Source: Eremophila alpestris peregrina
Lineage: Eukaryota > Chordata > Aves > Passeriformes > Alaudidae
Direction: 5' to 3'
Length of the DNA stretch: 64,000 nt
Assembly (NCBI GenBank): GCA_009792885.1
Contig: WMCF01000014.1
Span: 16,987,539-17,051,538, forward strand
Position numbers and translations under genes: made by a program. A model generated the notes under the pieces. The model was given only the letters and a program-made list of their open reading frames with translations, was not told the origin of the DNA and ran no database searches. Position 1 is the first letter of the stretch. Each line of letters begins with the position of its first letter. Shown piece by piece: positions 48,101-57,092 of the stretch.

Positions 48101-48110
48101 TTCCAGAAAA

Positions 48111-48700
48111 ATATCACAACATAAAAATACATGTAACTTTCATGAAACTGTGAATTCATTGAAATAACAAGGAAAATATGTAGCTCATTTAAACAAGAGT
48201 CTCCTGAATCTTAGGCCAATTCCAAAGAATTCTTCTTTTTGTATAAGAAACTTCAGCAGTCTATCATGTAAAAGAATTGCATCAAAATCAGTTAATAACA
48301 GAAACAACATGAAACAAACACCCCCACACCTCACATGTAAGGATTAAATTCTATACTTCTGAGAATTTATTAAATTAAATTCTTTGGACAAGTATTGTCT
48401 AATACTTACCTGCAATTAAAGATAACATCTATTATGATTGCTCCCAAGTGTCTATCATTAATCACTTGGGTTTGAGTTATTTATAACTATGCCAAATATT
48501 TATTCCCTGAATTGAAATTTCCCTGCAGCAGGACAAACATTTCAACTAGATTGACTCAGTCATTTAAAAGAACAAAGAGTTACATAGTTTAACTTGTTCT
48601 TGATTGTGCATATGCAGAAAGATTACTTGTATGATTACATATGATTTACCACCAAGAACTCCTTCAGGGTACAAGGATTGCCAGTACTTAGAAGGAGACA
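48111..48700. other. no recognisable feature
   Basis: AT-rich spacer between the CR1 and the ERVL LTR. Confidence 0.5.
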
Positions 48701-49312
48701 TCATGTTTTAAGACCATCTGGAAGTTAATCCATACCCAGCTGCTCTCCTCCCCCAACCCCCTCTGATAAAAGAGACAGGCATAAGGCAGAGATTATGGAT
48801 TGAGATAACAATTTACTAGAAAAACCAAGAAAACAAGAAAAGAAAATGAATAGTAACGGCAATGATACTAATAATAAGTGTATAAAAGAGGATGATTACA
48901 AGCAAAATGCTCCCCAAGTCTGACAATACAAGTCTGACAAGCTGTCCCTCCACTGCTCCCTCCATTGCTCCCTCCACCATGCTTTTTTCCTCCCATGCCT
49001 GAAACAATGAAAAAACATTTCAGACAAATCCCCCAGTCAGGATCAGCACTACTCCACTACTCTGCTTTTGTCTGCTCTCATGGAAAAGGACAAAACTGTT
49101 GCAGAACTTCTCCATGACACCTTTTTTCTTCCACTGAAAAGCTTCTTCTCCAGCTTCTTCTCAGAAGTGAGAAGCCCTTACTTCTGCCCCCCAGCAATAG
49201 GATGAGTGGTGTAGAATAAAAACCTGAACATGCCCACAGGCTCCAGGTTCCACCCTCTCCAACTACTGCAAAAAAAATAGAACATTATCCACCCCTTGGC
49301 TAAAACTCGAGC
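48701..49312 (-). mobile_element. ERVL 3' LTR
   Basis: Begins 'catgttttaagaccatctggaagttaat' (the reverse of the TTAAAC...GACA end of the ERVL LTR). It includes the 'gattatggattgagataacaattta' block seen in reverse at 490-540, and ends with 'ccttggctaaaac', a diverged reverse of the TGTTTTGGCTGG start. It is the left, 3' LTR of the minus-strand ERVL that follows. Divergence from 16760-17318 is high, so both insertions are old. Confidence 0.65.
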
Positions 49313-49703
49313 ATTATTCAGCCCTTATTCTATGTTGTTTATGTCATGCCCAAATCCTACACCTTCAAAATATATACAGATATCCATCCTAGATGTCATC
49401 CAGGACAGAAGGGTTGGTGTGCTGTTGGGTGTTTGCAAGCTGCATCAGGAGCTCACACCTGGTGTATCTGGAGCTGTCCACCCTCACTGTCCATAGCAGT
49501 TACAGCATACAGTGGCAGCATCATTCACCAACCAAAATTATATTATATCATATACAATTCAGCATTACAGACTGTTCTCGCCCAAATATCAAATCCCCTT
49601 GAGGTACACATTGTTCTTCCCCATCCCTCTGCTTTACCCACCAAGTGCACACAGGTCCATGTCATTTATTTAAAATAAATATCGATCCAATGTTGATATC
49701 CAG

Positions 49704-50455
49704 CTGTGACGGACAAAAGACTCTCTAACCGTTAAAGTTAGAAAGTGTATGTTTATTAAGATGCCAGGCAGCGCGTGGGATAGCTCCCTAATCCACACTG
49801 CAAAGATCACAGGTAATTACAAAGCCTTTTATTTACAAAAGTGTTGAATACACAAAATACAAATGTATATTCATACCCTTGTCACTTCCTCTTCTCCATT
49901 TCATATGCTAATTAACAAAAAGGCATTAAGCATGCATAGTTCGTTCCCTGAAATGGGTCGGTGGTCTTTTTATGAGGAGTGGTCACCAAAAGGAAGAAAT
50001 AAAACCAGTCTTCCTCGGTCTAAACTTTTAACCCTTTCAATGCAGATGTGATTGATGAATCCTTGGTAGAACTTGTTTCCTGTTTTCCAGGGCTATTTCA
50101 ATGATTTCTGGAAACAGGAGGTTTGCAATTGTCTTGTGTTCCTGGGATTTTATTGATCAGTTTCCTTGCTTTTCATTGAAAACACAGCTACATAAACATG
50201 AAGCTGACAAGCAATGAGTTAGTAGGTCCAGGATAGTTTATCTCAGATCTGGCTTCTTCCAACTATGCTCGAATTTTTAACTGATAAGCAAACCTTATCT
50301 ATTCATTTCAGCTATATCTATTGTTAGCTACAATTTAAGCTTTTCTAAGAATCTTTACTTCTTTAAAATTAGTGTCTCACTTGAGCAAAAAATATCCCAC
50401 AGATGGGTTTGCTTTGCTTGAGGCAGGACTAACCAGGACTGTTTTCCCTAGCACA
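49704..50455 (-). mobile_element. solo LTR nested near the 3' end of the ERVL
   Basis: The left edge TGTGACGGACAAAAGAC at 49704 is preceded by ERVL-side sequence. On the minus strand two poly(A)-type signals lie near the left end: 'cttaataaacatac' (49753) and 'gtaaataaaaggc' (49827). The right edge is uncertain (candidate 'ctagcaca' at 50447-50454). The region is 0.75 kb with no coding sequence. Confidence 0.55.
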
Positions 50456-50519
50456 TTCCTTGTATACACCATAGGGACTTTATCCCCTTCTATGGTGTGA
50501 GGAGATCTTGGCTGGATAG

Positions 50520-51669
50520 GGCCAGTTTGATAGAACCTCTAGTGTTAATGAACCTGGTGGCCTTTGCGAAATCTTGAGCCCAGTGTTTGAAGGGGTTTGA
50601 ACCCACCACCCCCTGCTTTCAATCTGTTTTTGTACAGTCCATTGTACCATTCAATTGTCCCAGAGGCTGGTGCATGAGAGGGAGTATGATGCACCCATTC
50701 AATACTGTGCTCTCTGGCCCAGCTGCCTTTGAAATTAATGATGCTGGTTTTGAAATAAATCTCATTTTTCAACCCACTTCATTCTGGGGTCATTTCTCCA
50801 CAGGACTTGCTTTTCAAAGCACAAGATGGTGCTCCTGGCAGTGGTGTGAGGCACAGCATACATCTCCAGCCATCCAGTGGTTTCTTCCACCATTGTAAGA
50901 ACATAGTGCTTGCCGCAGTGGGTTTGCACAATCAATCTGCCAGACCTTTCCGTATTTATATTTCAACCATTATACCCCATACTGCAGAGGTTTTACCCTC
51001 TTGACCTTCTTGATTGCAGCATATTTCAGTTATGAATAACCTGAGAGATAGAGCACATGGTTAAATCCACCCCTCGATCACAAGACAATCTGTATTTTTC
51101 ATCTCCTCCCTCATAATCTGAGGTGTCCTGGGCCCACCAAGCCAGAAATGATTCACTCTTATGTTGCCAGTCCAGATATACCTGAGGCACTTTAATCTTG
51201 GCAGCTTGATCCACCTGTTGTCGCAATTCTTTGGGTTTTCTTTGGTAGCCTGACTCTTCAGTATGTGTGCATCTACGTGAGGTACTTTTGCAGCCAGCTT
51301 CTCTATCTAGGTAGCAATATCTTGCCACAATTCCACAGTCTGGATAGGTTAACATCTGTGCTACCAATTAATATTTTTCCACTGGTACAGACACCCCCAC
51401 AGAGCACTTGCCACCATCCATGAGTCAGTGTACGCGTAGAGTGCTGGCCGTTTCTCCCATTCAGCAATATCTAAAGTCAAATGGATGCCTTTCAGCTCTG
51501 TGACCTGACTTGAACCACCTTGTCCCTCAATAGCTTCTGTGACATGTTGCATATGCCTCCATACAGCAGATTTCATGATATGGCATGAATCATCAAAAAA
51601 GAGCAAATAAAGCTTTTCATTTTCAGGTAGCTGATTATATGGTGGGGCCTCTTCAGCATGCGCCAGCAT
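50520..51669 (-). pseudogene. pol: ERVL pol: RNase H and integrase, decayed
   Basis: Minus-strand order: RNase H at 51361-51669 ('LLFFDDSCHI' for the first catalytic Asp, 'VTELKGIHLTLDIAE', 'LYAYTDSWMVASALWG'). The linker and integrase N-terminal part follow at 51026-51367 ('VDQAAKIKVPQVYLDWQHK', 'DRGVDLTMCSISQVIHN'). The integrase core fragment is at 50545-50772 ('GSWAREHSIEWVHHTPSHAP', 'YNGLYKNRLKAGGGGF'), where the catalytic Glu region reads 'GTIEWYNG'. Frames change at least twice. It parallels the plus-strand ERVL at 15-16.5 kb. Confidence 0.85.
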
Positions 51670-52750
51670 ACTCCTCTTCCTCTTCTGGGGATAATCTGAT
51701 ATTCTTACCTTTGGGCTGGGTCATGGTTACTTCCAAGATCCCTGGGCAATTGCAGTTTCCTATTCAAGATCATTGCGTGATAAGCATGACCTACATATTC
51801 CACGTAGTACCAGTGGCATGATGTGTGGAAGAGAGTTTCCCTTTGATATCCAACCAAGCATTGGCAGTTTGAGTGCCAGAAGAAATGGTGCTTCAGTGCC
51901 AATCACTACTGAAGCAGCTCTAATCCCTTCATAAACTACCAGTATCACTTTTTAAGTAGGGGTGTAACAGGCTTCAAAACCTTTGTATCCCTGACTTGTC
52001 CTTGAGTGTCCCTGGGTACTTTTTGCCAGAGACTCAAGGAAGGACTATTCTTCCTGGCTGCAGTGTAGAGCACATTTTTACATCTTGTCCCATCCTGATG
52101 GCTCATGGGCTACTGCATGAACAATCTCCTGTCTAATTTGTTCAAAAGCTTGTTGTTGCTCAGGAACACACTTCAAATCATTCTTCAATGTTGCATGATA
52201 GAGGAAATTTACAGTCTGACTGTAATCTGCAATATGCATACTCCAAAAATTCACAGCACCTAGGAAAACCTGTGTTTCCTTCTGGCTCGTTGGAGAGGGT
52301 ATAGCTGCTATTTTGTTGACCACATTCATTGGACTGTGGTGACATCCATCTTGCCATTTTACTCCTTAAATCTGGATTTCTTGGGCAGATCCCTTGACCT
52401 CACTTTGTTTTATGGCAGAACTAATCTTCAGGATTATCTGGATTATCTTCTCCCCTTTCTCAAAACATCCTCTGCTGAGTTGTCTCATATGATGATGTCA
52501 CTAGTGTACTGCAAGTGTTCTGGAGCCTCACCCTTCTCCAGATCAGTCTGGATCAGTCCGTGGCAAATAGTGGAGCTGTGTTTCCACCCCTGGGGCAGTC
52601 GGTTCCAGGTGTACTTTTTCTCCAGGTGAAAGCAAGCTGTGGCCTTGGTTTCTTACTAAAGAAATGGAGAAAAATACCTTAGTCATGTTGAAGGTGACAC
52701 CATATTGCTGCTTTGGACTCCAGTTCATACCGAAGTTCCAGTATGTCCAG
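51670..52750 (-). pseudogene. pol: ERVL pol: RT palm and thumb, catalytic box damaged
   Basis: The thumb/connection region is at 52078-52329 ('MNVVNKIAAIPSPTSQKETQ', 'FLGAVNFWSMHIADY'). Upstream, the palm reads 'LDILELRYELESKAA' beside the nested LTR at 52751. The YxDD box reads Y-T-S-D at 52497-52508, so the first Asp of the pair is Ser, followed soon by a stop. The RT could not be active. Confidence 0.8.
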
Positions 52751-53268
52751 TGTGTTGGAGTATTTGCACAAAACAGGACCGGACTACTGGGAGACATTCC
52801 CAGAGCTTTATTGCAGCATCAGCCTCATTAAAAGGTTTAAGGCAACAAAAAGATGGCAACAGCTCACGTCTACAGCAGCAGTCATAGATCTCTTTTTTAC
52901 ATGGCATTTTAAAAGTTTTTCAACCAATAGAATAATGCTAAAGCTTACAGGCAACTGTTTTAGCCAATCACTTAAAGTACACGTACACCTGCTTCAAACT
53001 ATGCTTGCTTGTATGTTTTCAATTAGCAATACATAATATTCCATTGTTAAAACTTTCTGCTATCTTGCTAAGCACGTTTTTCTGCAGTCTTAAGAATTAT
53101 CATGGCCAAGCCTAAAAACTCAAGCTATTGTTTAATATCCTTGCTTGTTATACTATTGTAACTTTTCTACTTTCAGAATTTGCAGTTGCAGCTAGCTCTA
53201 AATTCTCTGCTCTTTCTGTTCCTGAGGCCTGCTTTCTCAGCTCCTTCTTACCTTTACTATTTCTCACA
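52751..53268 (-). mobile_element. solo LTR nested in ERVL RT, 5-bp target duplication
   Basis: A 518-bp LTR, TGTGTTGGAG...TTTCTCACA, bounded by an exact 5-bp duplication TCCAG (52746-52750 and 53269-53273). It splits the RT reading frame exactly. The poly(A) signal on the minus strand is near 52812 ('caataaagctctggg'). Its right part (TGTGAGAAAT on the minus strand) is similar to the right end of the long LTR at 18855-20622, so they are related families. Confidence 0.9.
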
Positions 53269-53560
53269 TCCAGCACAGCAGCTCTCAGAGGTGGTGTGAC
53301 ATTGTTTAGGCCACAGTAGTCCACTGTCAGTCTCCACTCTCCAGTGGACTTATGCACTGGACAAACAGGACTAATAAAGAGTGAGTGAGCCTTGCTGACC
53401 ACTCCCTGGCTCTCCAGAGGATGAATCGTCTCATGCATGGGGATCCTGGTGTCCTGGTTTGTTGTGATACTGTCAAGTGTAAATCGTTACAGTAGCGATC
53501 GGTACCTATTGTTTCTCAACCCTCAGGAGTTCAACAGAAAAAGGTTCTGCTGAGAGACCA
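53269..53560 (-). pseudogene. pol: ERVL pol: RT N-terminal part
   Basis: On the minus strand, 'HPLESQGVVSKAHSLFISPV', 'KSTGEWRLTVDYCGLNNVTP' and 'LRAAVLD' give the RT finger region (W-R-x-x-x-D-Y). Sequence is continuous with 'LDILELRYELESKAA' on the other side of the nested LTR, which makes the insertion site unambiguous. Confidence 0.85.
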
Positions 53561-53639
53561 GGCAAGCTGTCTAATTTCCTCTGTCTCCATAGCAGCTATC
53601 CCAAAAGCCCAACTATGACCTTTTGGGTCCTTGAAGTGC

Positions 53640-53907
53640 CCTCTCCTGAGGTAATCTATGCCAAGGATGCACAGGGACTGGACCAGTCACAGTTAGGTGC
53701 TTTTGCCATTTTTTCCCTGTCAGGCTTACTACTGATTCCAGTACAGTCAGCTGTTGGGACTTCCCTGTCACCCCTGGATTCTACCCCTACATATCTTGAT
53801 GGCATCAGGGTACATTGTGCACCAGTGTCAACTAAAGCCTCAAATTTTTGGGGGTCTGATGTTCCAGGACATTGGATCCAGACAGTCCAATAGATCAAAT
53901 TGTCCAT
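53640..53907 (-). pseudogene. pol: ERVL protease
   Basis: 84-codon stretch with an intact active-site motif: 'FEALVDTGAQCTLMPSRYVG' (Asp-Thr-Gly-Ala). It precedes RT on the minus strand in gag-pro-pol order. The flap and the C-terminal G-R/K-D region are not readable, so the domain is incomplete. Confidence 0.8.
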
Positions 53908-54892
53908 TTCTCACACCTGGCTGGAGGCAGGGCCCTTCTAGTTCTGGTCATAGTAGTCATTGCTCACTTCTTATGCATATGAACTGGAGTTCCCTTCAAG
54001 AGTATTGGTAGTAACATCAGCCCTCCTATTTTGTCTGAGGACTTACCCACTGGAACCTGGAGTGGCATTTATCATTGAAGCATTTCCTGTAGTAGTTGTG
54101 CTTCCTCTCAACTTGCACACCAGTGCTGCTAGGACAGAGGTGGGTTTTCTATCCCACCTCCATATGCCCTGTCCATGGTAATGCAGGCAAAACCACAGGT
54201 TACCTCATGGTGTGTACTTTATCACTCATGCAGGGCTCTGGGACCCAATAGCAAGACTCTGGTCCATATTGGTGGACCATGGGTCAATTCCTCTCTGGTT
54301 TGCTCAAATCCTTTAAAACGGTCTGCAGACTTGGACAGTCTTTCCTAGCTGAGGTGCAGTAGAGAGGAAGAAAGATGGTCTTTGTATTGCTGGAGCTGAG
54401 TAGTCTAAAGCTGTTCTCCTTTCATTGACATCAGTGCTAATGAATTGGTGTACAACAATGGCACACTCCATATAAAATTCTACCACATGGATTGTGTATG
54501 GTACACTGGACCTCATTTGGATCTACAGGGGACTGTTTGTTATTTGAATCCCTATAAACTACCAGCAGCACAGCTGATTCTCTCAGGTACCAGATAGCTT
54601 TCTCCATAGCATTCTACCTGCTTGGGTGCACTACTAGATCATCCTTGAGAAAATACCTTTCCTTCACACTTGATAGAAGTAGTCTCCAGAGGCTGAGAGT
54701 TTCTGTCCTCTTCCCAATCCCCTTGCCAATGTTCACATTCTGAGACAGGGTCCCAGATGCTTGGCTTCACTTCCATCTATTTTCATAACATAGGCCACAA
54801 TATCCCAGCATCAGAGCAACCAGGTCACTAGTGGCTCATTCAACTGGCAGCTGAAATCTTTTCACATATCTCACAGATAACCGAGGAATGGG
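53908..54892 (-). pseudogene. gag: ERVL gag 3' remnant (weak)
   Basis: By position this is the gag end of the minus-strand ERVL. The only open stretch (54313-54516) has no motif I can name. A zinc-knuckle-like Cys/His pattern is not clear. The call rests on location between protease and the upstream gag-like piece. Confidence 0.4.
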
Positions 54893-55330
54893 TGGTGCCT
54901 TAAGTTTTAGCTTTCGTATTTTCCAGGTTCTGTACTGCATTGGTATATAACTCTGAACTTCATATGAAGTGTTAGCAAGTTCTCTTCACAGTGTTAGTTA
55001 GACAAAACAATCCTTTTCTAGCCTGAGAACCAAGGACGCCATTGCAGCTTCAGCCCCAAAAAGTATGAACAACAATGAATTGAGGGGAGCAAACTGGGAG
55101 GATGAGACTTCATAACCTGAAGCTGTAATTGGACAATTAACCCCAATATGTAAATAGACCAAAACTTATAAAAGTGTGAAAACTCATGACCAGGTGTCCA
55201 TCTTGGGAGGAGCCATAGCTGGCCTCTTGTACTGCCCAAGGTGTATCCTTTGAAGGCCTTTTTAATAAATATCTACTTTATTCCTTTAACACTGTCTAGC
55301 CTCTGTTCCTGGTAGCCTCTCAAGGCATCA
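54893..55330 (+). mobile_element. solo ERV1-like LTR nested in ERVL, opposite strand
   Basis: A 438-bp LTR beginning TGGTGCCTTAAGTTTTAGC and ending CTCAAGGCATCA. It is the same family as 3231-3645 and 17648-18093 but in plus orientation. The TGATGCC start has one change (TGGTGCC). The poly(A) signal 'ttaataaatatc' lies near 55265. Possible 4-bp target duplication with one mismatch (TGGG left, TAGG right). It post-dates the ERVL. Confidence 0.85.
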
Positions 55331-55796
55331 TAGGGATTGGGTAATTATCTCTGTCCCCATCTCTTCCTGTTTTAAGTGCCCTGCTTCCACTTAATCCCTT
55401 ACTAAGCAAAGCGATTTATCTTGGATTTCTTTTCCTGTAAAGGAGCAACTCCTACTGGCACAGCCTCTGGTTCAGCCTGAAGTTTGAGTGGCCACAGTGC
55501 CACTCAAAGTGTTGGTCTGTTTTCCTCCTCTTTCCCTTGAGGGTGCTGTCCAATACTGAGCTGTGTCCAGTAAGGAGTAGCCAGGTCCCAGCACACTGCA
55601 GTAAGTTGCTCCTCTCTGGAACTGCTGCAGCATTCTCCTTGCAAATATTCTCTTGCTTTATCAGAGTCCTGGAGGTTCAGGCATGAACTCCCAAACCATT
55701 GGTGCAGAGACTTTCCCTTCATACTGGCTCATTCTCTCACACATTTCAGACCTTTTATGACTATACACCCTTGAAACAGATCTCTGAACGACCTTC
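55331..55796 (-). pseudogene. gag: ERVL gag 5' remnant (weak)
   Basis: Minus-strand stretch 55504-55722 reads 'QDSDKAREYLQGECCSSSRE', followed by Trp/Gln-containing text. It falls where ERVL gag N-terminal sequence is expected, but I recognise no domain with certainty. Confidence 0.4.
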
Positions 55797-56249
55797 CTAG
55801 AAATCTTTCTTGACTCTAAATTTGGTGTAGACTAAGGAGACTTGGCAGACATAGCAACAAGAACATGTGTTTCTTAACATCCAAAAGAACTGAAAATTCT
55901 CAAAAGCTGCTTTAACAGGCCTGAAAGAGGAAAAAGGGGTGGAAAGCTGGGGAAAATCATCCTCCCCTGTTCCCCCCACTGACTGGGTATGATTATTAAT
56001 GGCTTTCCAGAGGTAGCACCTAAACACAGAACAGGAAAACAACACAGAATATACATCCAAAATTACCTTAATTGCCCCTGATGTTATCATGTCATAAGCA
56101 GGTATCACACAGTACATCAACAAAGCAACCCTGATCCCTCTCCCTGCTCTGAGAAACACTGGGAGGAGCACATGGGAGAGTATATACATGGTTGAGTACC
56201 TCCCACACATGAATAGACCAAGCAACATTGTGACCAGGGGGCTCCACAC
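55797..56249 (-). CDS. unrecognised hydrophobic ORF at the 5' end of the ERVL
   Basis: 150 codons open without interruption; the first codon is GTG, and the first in-frame ATG is eight codons in (ending at 56228). The N-terminal half has two hydrophobic segments: 'YILSHVLLPVFLRAG' with 'VALLMYCVIPAYDMI', then 'VILDVYSVLFSCSVF'. A more polar middle follows, and the C terminus holds Cys-rich 'RNTCSCCYVC'. It is on the same strand as gag-pol, between gag-like sequence and the presumed 5' LTR remnant. It could be leader-encoded, a captured host sequence or chance. No function is assigned. Confidence 0.4.
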   Translation of the reverse strand: MWSPLVTMLLGLFMCGRYSTMYILSHVLLPVFLRAGRGIRVALLMYCVIPAYDMITSGAIKVILDVYSVLFSCSVFRCYLWKAINNHTQSVGGTGEDDFPQLSTPFSSFRPVKAAFENFQFFWMLRNTCSCCYVCQVSLVYTKFRVKKDF

Positions 56250-56351
56250 CCATTAAATAAGTGCTTAGATCAAAATTGTTTCCAACTCCCCCTCAGCAGA
56301 TCTTTTGTTATCTCAACACTTTGTGGCCTCGTATTGGCTGTCAATTAAACA

Positions 56352-56520
56352 TTTTCACAGTTTAAGCCCAGCTGGAAGTTAAGCCCCACACAGCAGCTCC
56401 CCTTCCCCCACTGCATCCAGTGAGAGAGAGAGAGGGAGATACAAAAGGCAGAGATTACAGATTTAGATAACAGGCAACAAAATTATGATGGAACCTCCAT
56501 GCACCACCTTTTTCTTCCAA
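56352..56520 (-). mobile_element. ERVL 5' LTR remnant
   Basis: 'cagtttaagcccagctggaagttaagccccacacagcagctcccc' plus 'ggcagagattacagatttagataacagg' matches the 48701-49312 LTR ('...ctggaagttaatccatacccagctgctctcc', 'ggcagagattatggattgagataac'). It therefore marks the right end of the minus-strand ERVL. The rest of the LTR is missing. Confidence 0.65.
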
Positions 56521-56577
56521 CCAAGGATACATCCCCTTCTTTTTGGAGCAGAGAATCCCTTAATTCCTGCCCCCCCT

Positions 56578-56722
56578 CCCCCCACCCAAGCCTGCCAGAA
56601 TTCAAGGAGCATTTGGACAATGCTCTTATTCAAATGGTTCCAAGTAGTCTTCCAAGGGGCAAGGTGTTGGATTCAAAGATCACTCCAATCTGAAATATTC
56701 TATAAATCCATGATTCTATGAT
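56578..56722 (+). mobile_element. CR1 3'-end fragment
   Basis: Reads 'gaattcaaggagcatttggacaatgctcttat' through 'ttccaagtagtcttccaaggggc' and ends 'aatccatgattctatgattt': a CR1 ORF2 end / 3' UTR with tail. Confidence 0.85.
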
Positions 56723-57002
56723 TTGTAACAAATTTATCATAGGCAGACTTAGAGCGTAGGTCTGATTTGCACATTATTTTTTTTTCTTTTTTTTTTTTTT
56801 CTTTTCTGGCACACAGTTGTTTGCATTGCTTTGCTTGAGGGAATGACACAGATCTGTTCATGTCAGTTACACGTCTATTTTACCCCCATACCCTTCATCC
56901 AGAAAGTGACATAATTTAAAAAACAAGTATTCATATGTAAAATTGCATGTCACTAGAAAACTCTTATCAGACAAAAAAGGTCTCAGGCACATGGTATGAT
57001 TT
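56723..57002. repeat. T-rich low-complexity tract at 56777-56802
   Basis: Short spacer containing a T/C-rich run; otherwise featureless. Confidence 0.6.
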
Positions 57003-57092
57003 TTGGGGTGTCCTGCACAGGGCCAGGAGTTGAACTAGATGATCCTTATTAGTTCCTTCCAACTGAAGATATTTTATGATTCTGTGATCATG
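57003..57092 (+). mobile_element. CR1 3'-end fragment
   Basis: Reads 'ggggtgtcctgcacagggccaggagttgaactagatgatcc...ttccttccaactgaagatattttatgattctgtgat', a typical CR1 3' UTR and tail. Confidence 0.9.

Larger units (their letters stand above)
44959..48110 (-). mobile_element. CR1 non-LTR retrotransposon, 3.15 kb, 5'-truncated
   Basis: The longest CR1 in the window. On the minus strand it runs from an ORF1 C-terminal piece through endonuclease and reverse transcriptase to the 3' UTR, and ends in three tail units (plus 'cacagaatcacagaatcacagaat' at 44959). CR1 moves by target-primed reverse transcription, which explains the 5' truncation. At least three frame changes split ORF2, so the copy is dead, but its reading is well preserved compared with the other CR1 pieces here. 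The antisense ORFs at 45049-45911 and 46723-47157 are shadows. Confidence 0.95.

Noticed and set aside
54893..55330. Considered as an LTR belonging to the surrounding ERVL
   Set aside because: It is in the opposite orientation and has the TGATGCC-family ends, not the ERVL ends.
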